Below are positions 25,230 through 33,578 of a DNA stretch of 64,000 nt, piece after piece (the stretch's first letter is position 1; each line of letters starts with the position of its first letter). The position numbers and the translations under genes are program-made. Source of the DNA: Stappia sp. 28M-7. Lineage in GTDB: Bacteria > Pseudomonadota > Alphaproteobacteria > Rhizobiales > Stappiaceae. A model generated the notes under the pieces. That model searched no databases. It was not told the origin of the DNA and saw only the letters and a list, made by a program, of their open reading frames with translations. The stretch lies in assembly GCF_014252955.1 (NCBI RefSeq), contig NZ_JACMIA010000001.1:2316258-2380257 (forward strand). Reading direction: 5' to 3'.

Positions 25230-26448
25230 CGAGCCACCATCCGAACAGGGTTTCCTTGACCACATCGGAGGCCCGGCTCGTCACCGTGCCGGCCTCGGAC
25301 GCGCCGCCGGTCAGCAGCGGCGCCCGGTAGACGATATCGCTGTCCCTCAGGACCCGCAGCTCGCCGACTTCCGTGCCTGCCTGCACCGGCGCGGGCAGCG
25401 GGCCGCGATAGATCGCGCGCAGCCGATAGGCCCGGCGGTCGCCGCGCGGCAGCAGGATCTCGACATCCTCGCGCACCACCAGCGGCACCGCCCCCACCGT
25501 GCCGCCGAAGACGCGCGCCTCGGTCACCGTGTCGCCGGCGGAAAACAGCACCACATCCTCGAAGTCCTTCTCCAGACTGTCGAACAGGCGGCGCAGCGCC
25601 TCTTCGCGCCTGTCGGCATCGGGATATCCGGCAACGATGCCGATCAGCCGCCGGCCGCTGCGCTCGGCCGAAGCGACCGCGTTGTAGCCCGCCCCTTCGG
25701 CAAAGCCTGCCACCAGCCCGTCGACACCCGCGACCTCGCCGATCAACGGGTTCTTGTTGCGCTGGAAAATGCCGTTCCAGGTGAAATCGGGCGCGCTGAA
25801 CAAGGCATAGCGGTCGTTGTGGCGGGTCAGCACATAGTCCGCCAGCCGGGCCATGTCCCGCGCGGTCACATAGGACTCGGCCGTCTCGTAGCCGGTCGGA
25901 TTGGCGAACAGGCTCCCGGTCAGGCCGATTTCGGCGGCCTTGTCGTTCATCCGCGCGGCGAAGGCTTCCTCGCTGCCGGCGATTCCTTCCGCCAGCACGA
26001 TGGCCGCATCATTGGCATTCTGGATGATCAGGCCGCGCAGCAGGTCGATCACCGGCACCTCGCTGCCCAGTCGGGCAAACATGGTGGTGACGCGGGCCGG
26101 CGCGCCGCCGCTGCGCCAGGCATGCTCGCTCACGGTGAAGACCGTTTCCTCGGTCAGTTCGCCGGCCGCCAGCGCATCGAGGACGACCGCCGCCGTCATC
26201 AGCTTTGCCGAGGAGCCGGGCTGATAGCGCACGGTCGGATTGCGGCTGGACAGCAGCGTGCCGGTGGTGATGTCGAGGAGCAGAGCGGAGGTGTTGTCGG
26301 GCGGGCTCGCGTCTTGCGCGCGGGCAGCCCCTGGAGGTGCGGCAAGGGCCAGGCCGAACGCCAGCAGCCCGGACGCGAGAACACGCGCCAGGTGCTGCCG
26401 CAGCACACCTGGGCGATTCCGTCTCCGCATTGCGGCAACAGCCGTCAT
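25222..26448 (-). CDS. D-alanyl-D-alanine carboxypeptidase family S11 homologue with altered KTG motif
   Basis: Periplasmic penicillin-binding-protein homologue (408 residues) of peptidase family S11, normally trimming peptidoglycan stem peptides. A signal peptide ends near AARAQ (residue 45). The nucleophile motif S79-x-x-K82 is intact. At the SxN position the sequence reads N144-A-N146, and at the KTG position it reads V246-A247-G248, so the third motif lacks Lys and Thr. A C-terminal PBP5-C-like domain and an amphipathic tail (ETLFGWWLDE) follow. Activity is therefore uncertain. It is upstream of tmk and downstream of rlpA, as in other Hyphomicrobiales. Confidence 0.85.
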   Translation of the reverse strand: MTAVAAMRRRNRPGVLRQHLARVLASGLLAFGLALAAPPGAARAQDASPPDNTSALLLDITTGTLLSSRNPTVRYQPGSSAKLMTAAVVLDALAAGELTEETVFTVSEHAWRSGGAPARVTTMFARLGSEVPVIDLLRGLIIQNANDAAIVLAEGIAGSEEAFAARMNDKAAEIGLTGSLFANPTGYETAESYVTARDMARLADYVLTRHNDRYALFSAPDFTWNGIFQRNKNPLIGEVAGVDGLVAGFAEGAGYNAVASAERSGRRLIGIVAGYPDADRREEALRRLFDSLEKDFEDVVLFSAGDTVTEARVFGGTVGAVPLVVREDVEILLPRGDRRAYRLRAIYRGPLPAPVQAGTEVGELRVLRDSDIVYRAPLLTGGASEAGTVTSRASDVVKETLFGWWLDE

Positions 26449-26539
26449 TCCCTGCACTCCCCGTCCCGGCCCGATGTTCGCGCCATGGCGAAAACATACA
26501 GGCTCGAGCGGGTCAAGCCTACCTGTGCCTTGAGCTATT

Positions 26540-27727
26540 TCAGTCCGACTGGCGGGCGGCGAGCTCACGCGGCGACAGGCCCTGGTCGATCGCGTCGAAG
26601 GCGGCATAGGCACCCTCGATACGGGCCGTGGCCCGGTAGGACGAGATCGCGGACCCGCGGGAGAACGTGCTCGGCTGGCCGAGATAGGCCGGCCCCGGCG
26701 CCAGAACCGGCTCGGTCGCGACCGCCGGCACCGCCGGCTGCGCGTCTCCGCCATAGCTCATGACCGGCGTGGACGCCGTGCTGTCCTGCCCGGCGCTTGC
26801 CGGAACATTGCTCTCGAACGTGTTGAGCGAGGCGACCTGCACCGATGCCGCGCCGGATTCGAACGCGACCGCCGGGTCGAACGCGGCGGTGACCATCTGG
26901 CCGAAGCCGCCCGAGCCCGCGAGAACCGGCCCGTACGGACGGTTGCGCGGCAGCGGCGCGGGGCCGGAGACCGGCGCCGGGCTTGCGGCCGGAATATCGG
27001 CCTGGGCCAGCATCGTGCCCGGCATGGTGGCGCCCGGCTCGACGGAGCCCGGGCCACGATAGGAGGCCATCAGGAAGCTCTGGTCCTGCCCGTCCATGCG
27101 GGCCTTGCCCACATATTCCACCTTCACCTTGGCCACGCCCGCGCTCTTGAAGTCGAGCATGGTCGCGACCTTTTCGGACAGGTCGATGGTGCGGTTGCCG
27201 TGGAAGGGCCCGCGATCGTTGACGCGAACGATCATCGAGCGGCCGTTCTTCAGATTGGTCACGCGCGCATAGGAGGGAAGCGGCATCGTGGTGTGCGCTG
27301 CCGTCGGCGCGTTACGGTCGAAGACCTCGCCATTGGCGGTCATCCGTCCGTGGAAGGTCGGCCCGTACCAGGAGGCGAGACCGACGGAGGTGTAATTCGG
27401 ATTGTCCTTCGGGTGGTACCACTTGCCGGCCACCTTGTAGGGCTTGCCGACCATGTAGCGGCCGCCGCCCTTGGGCACGGCCTGGTTGCCCGAAACGACG
27501 CGCGGGCTGGCCGCGACGCCGTACTTTTCTTCGCTGAACTTGACCTTCTTGCCCTTCGGGGCAGAACCGCAGGCGGCCAGCGCGAGGCACAGCGAGGAAA
27601 CCGCCAGAATGCCGAGACTGCGCGAGGAAAGCAGGCGACCGGAATCCGGCGCCACGCTGCTGCGGGAGGAATTGGGGTCTGTGCTCAGGTGCCGGCGTTC
27701 TGCTGCCGGGGCCTTGCCATCGTTCAT
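26540..27727 (-). CDS. rlpA: RlpA-family septal ring lipoprotein
   Basis: RlpA-like lipoprotein (395 residues), a cell-wall lytic transglycosylase or septal ring protein in characterised members. A hydrophobic segment ends in the lipobox LALAACGS (Cys near residue 53) after an unusually long N-terminal extension. The double-psi barrel domain includes GLASWYGPTFHGRMTANGEVFD (about 118-139), RVNDRGPF and the catalytic-region Asp. The C-terminal 150 residues are Ala/Pro/Gly-rich and low complexity, with no SPOR domain recognised. It is divergently placed from the 447-base gap upstream. Confidence 0.87.
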   Translation of the reverse strand: MNDGKAPAAERRHLSTDPNSSRSSVAPDSGRLLSSRSLGILAVSSLCLALAACGSAPKGKKVKFSEEKYGVAASPRVVSGNQAVPKGGGRYMVGKPYKVAGKWYHPKDNPNYTSVGLASWYGPTFHGRMTANGEVFDRNAPTAAHTTMPLPSYARVTNLKNGRSMIVRVNDRGPFHGNRTIDLSEKVATMLDFKSAGVAKVKVEYVGKARMDGQDQSFLMASYRGPGSVEPGATMPGTMLAQADIPAASPAPVSGPAPLPRNRPYGPVLAGSGGFGQMVTAAFDPAVAFESGAASVQVASLNTFESNVPASAGQDSTASTPVMSYGGDAQPAVPAVATEPVLAPGPAYLGQPSTFSRGSAISSYRATARIEGAYAAFDAIDQGLSPRELAARQSD

Positions 27728-28174
27728 TCTGCCGCCCTACTCGATACCTGACCGGCGGTTTTCGCCCGGGGTTCCGGCTGGGACGAACCTTCTGTCCGCC
27801 TTGCCGCTCCTTCGGTCGACATCCTGCTGCCAGGCGGCCGACCGCGCGGGGTCCTTTGCCGCCATGTGCAGTGGACTTACAAGGTTAGGTGGAGCGACGC
27901 CCGTTTCAGGACTGCATGTCCGGGGGAGTCTGTCTCGTTCGCCTGCCTTGCGTGCCCTGCCGGTCGGACCCGTCTCGTTGCGATGCTGCCCCCCAATGGC
28001 GCATCACGACACGTGTACCATGCCGTCTCTTACTGCAAGGTGAAGACGCGGTCGACGTGCACGCATGTCGCAGCGCACGTTTTTCAACAACCTGTGGCGA
28101 AAGGGTCGCAGAATGACGTCGGGGAGGACGTGGTCGCGCCCTCCCCGAACCGTATTTTCAGTGATTGGAGCCGA
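27728..28174. other. Gap without a recognised gene
   Basis: Between rlpA and the small secreted protein gene. It should hold the rlpA promoter. A hairpin CGGGGAGG/CCTCCCCG (28120-28127 with 28140-28147) near the right end may be a weak terminator for the minus-strand gene at 28175, though no clear T run follows. No tRNA, repeat or convincing small frame was found. Confidence 0.4.
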
Positions 28175-28573
28175 TTACTGGCCGATGCGGGCGCGCCCGG
28201 TCATGCCGTCGTCGCGGCGCCAGAAGAGCGTGTTGCCATCGCCCCTGGACAGGGTGAAGCAGAACTGCTTGCCGTCGTACCAGGCCTGCCACTTCTGGCA
28301 GAGCCGGTTGCCGCGCACCCACCAGCGCCCCTGGTCCTTCGGCTGCATGAAGCGGCCGAGCCCGACCGCATCGCCCGATCCGCTGACCTTGCCGTTGGTC
28401 TGATAATAGAGAGGAAACTCGCCGCCGAGCGGCACCTTCAGATAGATGCGCTTGCCGGCGACCGTGTTGCGGATTTCCTTTTCGGAAAGCTGCGCGCTGG
28501 CCAGCGCCGGCGTTGCGACGACGGCGACACTTGCGATCAGCGCGGCGAGCGCGCCTGCCTTGCGTAGCTGCAT
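28175..28573 (-). CDS. Small secreted protein of unknown function
   Basis: A 132-residue protein with a Sec signal peptide (residues 1-27, ending ALASA). The mature part has the order GRFMQPKDQGRWWVRGNRLCQKW, then GKQFCF, with two cysteines likely to form a disulfide. This layout resembles small alphaproteobacterial periplasmic families such as DUF995, but I cannot assign it with confidence. It stands alone between two long gaps. Confidence 0.65.
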   Translation of the reverse strand: MQLRKAGALAALIASVAVVATPALASAQLSEKEIRNTVAGKRIYLKVPLGGEFPLYYQTNGKVSGSGDAVGLGRFMQPKDQGRWWVRGNRLCQKWQAWYDGKQFCFTLSRGDGNTLFWRRDDGMTGRARIGQ

Positions 28574-29134
28574 TGCTTGTCTCCCGGTCGAACCTTGGGG
28601 GAAAGCGGCCCCGTCGGGCCCGCTTGTCACTATGCAAGGAGTTACGCGCCTGCCCGCCCGCCGGATCAGCTGCACCGGGCTTTGCGCGCCCCGGCCGCCC
28701 CTTTCCGCCACCGAAAAAAGGCGATGCGACCATTTGTGATACGGGTCACATCCTCACCGGGAGCGCCGGACTACAACGGACCCATGGCGCGTGCCCCCGC
28801 GCCGGACGCCGAACAACGGCGCAGCCGCCGATCCGGTCCCTGCCTCGACCTTCCGGATCGGCGGCTTTTCTCTTTCTCCCCCGAAAGCCCCCCCCACCCG
28901 GCCTGTTTCCACAAGCCCCCGGCACCCAGCCTCAGCCGCGCATAGGCTCAAACGCCCTTGCCGCACCGGCCCCCGCCCTGACCGCAATCCGGTCAAGGCG
29001 CAGCAGCGGACGGCGACCGACAGCCTCCCGGGCGCTCGATCTCGCACCGCGCTCTTTCACATGAGGAAACGTCCGCCACCGCCCTCGCCTCGCCGCTTGA
29101 CAAGCCGGCCCGCGAGGGCGAAACGAAGCGCAAC
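28574..29134. other. Gap carrying an orphan plus-strand terminator
   Basis: No protein gene is convincing here. The stretch contains the promoter of the minus-strand secreted-protein gene and a strong plus-strand terminator (28823-28877) with no annotated gene in front of it. The last part leads into tRNA-Ser. Confidence 0.5.
28823..28877 (+). terminator. Strong Rho-independent terminator with no upstream gene
   Basis: A perfect 14-base-pair stem (28823-28836 with 28853-28866) with a 16-base loop is followed directly by TTTCTCTTTCT on the plus strand. No plus-strand gene precedes it, so it may end a small RNA that starts somewhere in 28600-28800. Confidence 0.75.
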
Positions 29135-29224
29135 GGAAGAGTGGCCGAGTGGTTTAAGGCAGCGGTCTTGAAAACCGCCGTACGGGAGACCGTACCGTGG
29201 GTTCGAATCCCACCTCTTCCGCCA
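29135..29224 (+). tRNA. tRNA-Ser (anticodon TGA)
   Basis: Class II tRNA of 90 bases. The acceptor stem GGAAGAG (29135-29141) pairs with CTCTTCC (29214-29220), and the discriminator G and CCA are encoded. The anticodon loop CTTGAAA gives anticodon TGA (reads UCA codons). A long variable arm, TACGGGAGACCGTA, is typical of tRNA-Ser, and the T arm is GTGGGTTCGAATCCCAC. An orphan gene of different base composition follows 16 bases later. Confidence 0.97.
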
Positions 29225-29240
29225 CTGCTAGGAGGGACTG

Positions 29241-29924
29241 ATGCAGGAATTTTTTGCATGGTTCGTCGATGCGTTAGCCTCCAGAAATTGGCCGAAGATT
29301 ATTCCAGCGCTGGCCGAAATCATTCGAACGACGGCACCAGTTTTCACTGTTCTCATCGCATATCAAGCGCTCAAAAATTGGAAGCGCCAAGATAAGGCCA
29401 AAAGAGAATCCGAGTTTTTGGATTCTCTCATCGAAGCAGCCCACACTTTTATCGCGGAAATGCCGAAGCCGGTTGTATTGCTGCAGATAGCAAAGATCGG
29501 CATGGACAGCCATACTCGTTCTTGGGAGGAAGGCGACGAGGACGAGAAAGCGATAGCTGGCGCAATTGCCTATATCGAGAAAAATGGAGAGCGTGACGGC
29601 AAACGCTTGTTGGATTGCTTGGAAGCAGTTCGACCGTCCGTTATCAAACTCCGCTCATTAGTTGCAAAAGGGCAAGTATTTGGCTTCGAAAACTATACAT
29701 CTTGCCAAGATTCTGTGGCAATCTTGACTTGGAATTTTGACCGTCTCGAGGCTTTTACCGGAGTCATAGGTTCGCCATCATGGAACTGGCAAAATCCTGA
29801 AGTACGCGTACGCTTGAAGGATGCGATGAGGCTTGACCCGGACGAGATACGAAAGAGCATTCAAGACAACAACGTCACCCTGTTGACATTTGCCAGTAAA
29901 ACATACGCCAGAATTTACGGCTAG
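29241..29924 (+). CDS. AT-richer orphan membrane-anchored protein
   Basis: I do not recognise this 227-residue protein. One hydrophobic segment lies near residues 23-43, after an amphipathic N-terminus. The rest is charged and mostly helical (KRQDKAKRESEFLDSLIEAAHTF and onward) and presumably cytoplasmic. Base composition and codon use are visibly AT-richer than every neighbour (ATA, TTA and AAA codons are common). It lies 16 bases behind a tRNA gene, a standard integration site. Horizontal acquisition is likely. A role in an anti-phage or other island function is possible but unsupported. Confidence 0.65.
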   Translation: MQEFFAWFVDALASRNWPKIIPALAEIIRTTAPVFTVLIAYQALKNWKRQDKAKRESEFLDSLIEAAHTFIAEMPKPVVLLQIAKIGMDSHTRSWEEGDEDEKAIAGAIAYIEKNGERDGKRLLDCLEAVRPSVIKLRSLVAKGQVFGFENYTSCQDSVAILTWNFDRLEAFTGVIGSPSWNWQNPEVRVRLKDAMRLDPDEIRKSIQDNNVTLLTFASKTYARIYG

Positions 29925-30414
29925 CATAGCAGTGGACTTTATCGTGGGCGCTCCCCAACCCGGTTGCGCTCCCTCATGCTGAATAGGCCGTGCTCGTGCC
30001 ACGGACGAAGCGCGCGGATAAACCCGCCTCCGCCCGTTCAGAAAAGCATATCGGCAAGAACTTCTGGAAGGACGGTCGCTTCCGGGTGACGACTATGGGG
30101 GCTGTTAAATTGGCACAAGGATCGCGCCCGACTGTTTTTGATGCTATTGCCATGTCATACTAGTCGGCCCTCTACGCGGGCCGTGATTTCATAGGATAAT
30201 GCCGCAAACGTAGCCCTTGGTTTCGCTGCTTTTCGCCATGGCCCGCCAATTGCCATACGTGACGCGATATTGCCGCCGCTTGCCGCATTCCCGCTCCCCA
30301 GGAAACTCAAAATCGCGAAGGCCACGCCCCCCTGCCCCGCGCACGCCGCGCAACAAGCTGCCATCCCATCCGCCATCCGATATAAGACCCCAAGCCACCC
30401 ACGGAGACGGACGC
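29925..30414. other. Gap with possible gene remnant next to the tRNA-linked insert
   Basis: About 490 bases without a recognised full gene. An open frame with GTG at 29990 and stop at 30163 (57 codons, containing SEKHIGKNFWKDGRFRV) may be the broken end of an imported gene. A hairpin CGGCCC/GGGCCG (30165-30183) follows it. No second copy of the tRNA 3' end was found, so element borders are unclear. Confidence 0.35.
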
Positions 30415-31128
30415 GTGAGATCGCAGCCCCTTTATCAGACGGACGCGAGTTTGCTCGTCCTGGAAACCTCGGCACTCGATGCCCGCCCCGGGGCCGTGCT
30501 TCTCGACAAGTGCATCGTCTTTCCCGGCGGCGGCGGGCAGCTTGCGGACCGCGCCACGCTCCGCTGGTCTCGCGGCGAGGCGGCGATCACCGCCGTCACG
30601 CCCGATGAACGGGGATGGTGGCATGCCTTCGATGGCGAGGAGGAGCCGGACGGTCCCTTGCAGGTCCAGGTGGAGCCTCAGTTCCGCCGCCTGATGTGCG
30701 AACTGCACACCCTCGCCCATATCGCCAACAGCGTCGTCTTCCGCGAGTTCAACGGCGCGTTGCTGACCGGCGCCCAGCTGTCGGACGACGAGACGTTCCG
30801 GTTGGATTTCGATCTTCCGGGCTCGGATGCGGCACGGCTGCGCGAGCTGGCGGATCCCATCAACGAGGTGATCCGGGCCGATCTACCGGTGCGGGCCTTC
30901 CTGATGCCGTGGGACGAGGCCAATGCCGTTCCCGGACTGTTTCGCAGCAAGGCCGTCTCGCCGCCCCGCCAGGACGACGGCAACGTCCGGATCGTGGAGA
31001 TCGGCGAGATCGACCGGCAGGGCTGCGGCGGCACGCATCTGGCCTCGACCGGGCTCGCCCGGCCGGTGCGCGTGCTGAAAGTCGACAACAATGGCCGGCA
31101 GAATCGGCGCGTGAAGATCGGTTTCTAG
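30415..31128 (+). CDS. AlaX-type alanyl-tRNA editing protein
   Basis: Free-standing relative of the AlaRS editing domain (237 residues), which hydrolyses Ser or Gly wrongly attached to tRNA-Ala. The zinc and catalytic motifs HTLAH (HxxxH, about residue 100) and CGGTHL (about residue 205) are present, together with the PGGGGQLAD loop near residue 38. Start GTG 30415 has GGAGA about 7 bases upstream; longer in-frame reading to 30217 crosses the non-coding gap. It is convergent with the glutaredoxin-fusion gene. Confidence 0.88.
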   Translation: MRSQPLYQTDASLLVLETSALDARPGAVLLDKCIVFPGGGGQLADRATLRWSRGEAAITAVTPDERGWWHAFDGEEEPDGPLQVQVEPQFRRLMCELHTLAHIANSVVFREFNGALLTGAQLSDDETFRLDFDLPGSDAARLRELADPINEVIRADLPVRAFLMPWDEANAVPGLFRSKAVSPPRQDDGNVRIVEIGEIDRQGCGGTHLASTGLARPVRVLKVDNNGRQNRRVKIGF

Positions 31129-31155
31129 CCACTAGCGCGCACGGCCTGCGCTCCC

Positions 31156-31917
31156 TCAGCCCAGCCACAGCGCCTTGAGCGGCATCCACAGGCCCATGGC
31201 GATCATCATCAGGTTCTCGGTCAGCGAGACGAAGCCGAGCGGCACGTTGCTCGCCCCGCCGACGCAGGCGCATTTCAGCTCCCGCCGGTCGATATAGACC
31301 GCCTTGAACACCGAGACCGCGCCGACCGTGCCGATGAACAGCGCCACCGGCGCTGCGATCCACAGCAGCGCGCCGGCGATCATCAGCACGCCGGCCAGCG
31401 CCTCGCCGAAGGGATAGAGCCGGCCGTAGGGCACCCAGCGGCGGGCCAGCAGGTCGTAGTTCAGGAACATGGTCGAGAAGCTCTCCACGTCCTGCAGCTT
31501 CTGGATGGCGAGAATGCACATGCTGATCGCGACGAACCACTCGAAGGCGCGCAACGTCAGGACCGAGCCGAAGGCCGCCCAGCTGGCGGCCAGCGCCATC
31601 AGCAGCGCCATGGCGAAGATCGCGATCACCGGGCGATAGCTGGTCGCGTCCTCATCCGGAACGCTCTCGCCGAAATAGCGGCGCAGCTCCTCGTGCCCGC
31701 CGATCCGCTTCCCGTCGATGAAGGTCTGCGGCGTCGTGTCCACCTCGTGCTCGCGCTTGAACCGGTCGGTCTCCTCGCGTGAGGCGAGATGATGGTCCTC
31801 GACGGTGAAGCCGTGCCGCTCCAGAAGGTCCTTGGACTTCAGCCCGTAAGGGCAGATGTGGTCCGGCATCACCATCCGGTAGAGCGTGGCGCGTTTGTGC
31901 TCCTCAGCGGCTGTCAT
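31156..31917 (-). CDS. Glutaredoxin fused to a MauE/DoxX-like membrane domain
   Basis: A 253-residue fusion. Residues 8-85 are a glutaredoxin domain with active site C22-P-Y-G and the cis-Pro/GSH region TTPQTFIDGKRIGG. Residues 95-250 contain four hydrophobic segments of the MauE/DoxX-like membrane family, with a Cys pair KCACVGG in a loop between the last two. Family knowledge suggests disulfide or redox shuttling at the membrane. The substrate is unknown. It is a single gene, 112 bases from the DUF1801 gene. Confidence 0.82.
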   Translation of the reverse strand: MTAAEEHKRATLYRMVMPDHICPYGLKSKDLLERHGFTVEDHHLASREETDRFKREHEVDTTPQTFIDGKRIGGHEELRRYFGESVPDEDATSYRPVIAIFAMALLMALAASWAAFGSVLTLRAFEWFVAISMCILAIQKLQDVESFSTMFLNYDLLARRWVPYGRLYPFGEALAGVLMIAGALLWIAAPVALFIGTVGAVSVFKAVYIDRRELKCACVGGASNVPLGFVSLTENLMMIAMGLWMPLKALWLG

Positions 31918-32029
31918 GGCGCGGTCTCCCCTTGGTGTCGGCGGGCGAGACGAACGCCCGCCCTCCCTTACCCAACGGGCTGGGCGGAAAGTGGTTCCGC
32001 GACAGATCGGTGAGCGGCCGCGCTCCGCC

Positions 32030-32434
32030 TCAGCGCTTGGCGGGCTTCTTCTGCGCGTTCAGCCCGGCTGCCGCCTTGATCAGCGCCGTAAAGGCCGCCT
32101 CGTCCAGGTCCTCGCCCTCGTGGAGATCGATGGCACGGCGGGCATTGCCGTCGAGGCTGGCGTTGAAGAGACCTGCCGGATCCTCCAGCGCCGCCCCCTT
32201 GGGAAAGGTCAGCTTGACCTTGTCCTTGTAGGTTTCGCCGGTGCACAGGATGCCGGCACGCGACCACACGGGCACGCCGCGCCACTTCCATTCCTCCACC
32301 GTTTCCGGCTCGGCCTTGAGGATCAGCGCCCGCGCCCGCGCCAGCATCTCCCCGCGCCAGTCGCCCAGCTCGCGGATCCGCGCATCGATCAGCGCAGAAG
32401 CCTCATCCGGCGCCATCGTCTCGCTCTTCGTCAT
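32030..32434 (-). CDS. DUF1801 domain protein (first)
   Basis: Small cytoplasmic protein (134 residues) of the DUF1801/YdhG-like fold. The family hallmark is the EEWKWRGVPVWSRAG segment (about residues 46-60), then KLTFPKGAALEDPAGLFN and a C-terminal helix pair. No reaction is established for the family. It lies 16 bases downstream of a second DUF1801 gene (32451-32882), and the two probably form one transcript with the small membrane protein ahead. Confidence 0.8.
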   Translation of the reverse strand: MTKSETMAPDEASALIDARIRELGDWRGEMLARARALILKAEPETVEEWKWRGVPVWSRAGILCTGETYKDKVKLTFPKGAALEDPAGLFNASLDGNARRAIDLHEGEDLDEAAFTALIKAAAGLNAQKKPAKR

Positions 32435-32450
32435 CGCAGTATCTCGTCTC

Positions 32451-32882
32451 TCATGGTGTCCAGCCGGGCAGCTTCGCCGCCTGCGCTATCCAGCTCGCCA
32501 GCTGCGCCTCGTCCAGTTCCTCGCCCTCGTTCAGGTGGACGTAGCGGGTGTTCTCGTCCTTGGAGGCGACCGGCGGCAGCGGATCGAGCTCCGCACCGCG
32601 GAAGAAGGCGAGCTTGATGTATCTGGTGAAGCCGTGGACGCCCAGGAACCAGCCCTGCCCCTCCACGCCATAGAGCGGCGAGTTCCATTTCACCGCCTTG
32701 CGCACGTCCGGCACGGTGCGCTCGATGAGCGCGTCGAGCTGCCGGCCGACCTCGCTTTTCCAGCCGGGCATTGCCGCGATATAGGCCTGCACGGGTTCGT
32801 CGCCCTCTCCCTTGGGGATCTGCGGATTGCCGCCGGTCAGCAAGACCGGTTCCTTGGACGTCTCGCGCTTTCCGGCGGCCAT
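32451..32882 (-). CDS. DUF1801 domain protein (second)
   Basis: Second DUF1801 protein (143 residues), a distant paralogue of its neighbour. The matching core is VRKAVKWNSPLYGVEGQGWFLG (about residues 60-81), then KLAFFRGAELDPLPP. ATG 32882 shares one base with the stop of the upstream small membrane gene, which fixes the start. The function is unknown. Adjacent DUF1801, SRPBCC and ArsR genes suggest a small stress- or ligand-responsive cluster, but this is inference. Confidence 0.8.
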   Translation of the reverse strand: MAAGKRETSKEPVLLTGGNPQIPKGEGDEPVQAYIAAMPGWKSEVGRQLDALIERTVPDVRKAVKWNSPLYGVEGQGWFLGVHGFTRYIKLAFFRGAELDPLPPVASKDENTRYVHLNEGEELDEAQLASWIAQAAKLPGWTP

Positions 32883-33115
32883 CACGCCTGCTCTCGCCAG
32901 TGCGCGTTTTCGCCCGCAGTCCGGCTGTTCACCCACGGCAGGGCGAACAGCCAGAGCCCCGTCAGCATCAGCGGGATCAAGGGCACCAGCGCCAGAACGC
33001 CGACCCAGACGGAGGGCGTACCGGCGAGGTTCGTCGCGATATTGGCCAGCACGGCCAGGGTAAAGGCGAGCGACAGCCAGCGATGCAGCTGCCGGATCCA
33101 TCCGTTGCGGGTCAT
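32882..33115 (-). CDS. Small two-helix membrane protein
   Basis: A 77-residue protein with two hydrophobic segments (about 11-31 and 36-58) and a charged tail (NSRTAGENAHWREQA). No family was recognised. It overlaps the downstream DUF1801 gene by one base, so it is probably translated with it. Confidence 0.65.
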   Translation of the reverse strand: MTRNGWIRQLHRWLSLAFTLAVLANIATNLAGTPSVWVGVLALVPLIPLMLTGLWLFALPWVNSRTAGENAHWREQA

Positions 33116-33167
33116 GGCATGGTGCTCCGGTCTAGAGGCAAGGATAGGGGGGCGAGACTTCAGACCG

Positions 33168-33578
33168 TCACTGCAGCCGCTGAACGACCTCTTCCAGCTT
33201 GTCGAGGAAGCGCGGCCAGCCGGCGGTCGCCCCGCCGAAATAGCGCGGCTGGTCGCGGCGGAAGCCGGTCTGTTCCAGCCGCAGCTGCGTCCCGCTGCCG
33301 GTGGGGGTCAGCGTCCAGGTGACGATGCTTTTCAGATCGTGATCGCCCCAGCTATAGGCGAGCAGGTGCGGCGGCTCGATATCCAGCACTTCGCAGTCGA
33401 CCGCCCCCCAGTCGGCGCGAAAGCCGAAACGGTGGCCGATGGCCGGGCGGAAGTCCCCCTTCATCAGCCATTCCTCGATGAGATGCGGTTCGGTCAGCGC
33501 GCGCCAGATCTTTTCCGGCGGATGGGAGATGTGGCGTTCCACCACCACCGACAGCGTATCGTCCTGCGTCTGCGTCAC
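33168..33578 (-). CDS. SRPBCC (AHSA1-like) protein
   Basis: A 136-residue START-like/AHSA1 protein. The N-terminal VERHISHPPEKIWRALTEPHLIEEWLM is the family signature, and the C-terminal helix SDKLEEV-type segment closes the ligand cavity. GTG 33578 overlaps the arsR-type gene stop by 4 bases (GTGA), which sets the start. AHSA1-like proteins paired with an ArsR regulator are a common two-gene unit; the ligand is unknown. Confidence 0.85.
   Translation of the reverse strand: MTQTQDDTLSVVVERHISHPPEKIWRALTEPHLIEEWLMKGDFRPAIGHRFGFRADWGAVDCEVLDIEPPHLLAYSWGDHDLKSIVTWTLTPTGSGTQLRLEQTGFRRDQPRYFGGATAGWPRFLDKLEEVVQRLQ

Noticed and set aside
29925-30414. Second attachment-site copy of the tRNA-Ser 3' end
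   Set aside because: I looked for the CCTCTTCCGCCA end downstream of the insert and did not find a repeat, so element borders cannot be set.
31940-31962. Hairpin GGCGGGCG/CGCCCGCC upstream of the glutaredoxin fusion
   Set aside because: No T tract in either direction and no gene end at the right distance; probably chance in GC-rich sequence.
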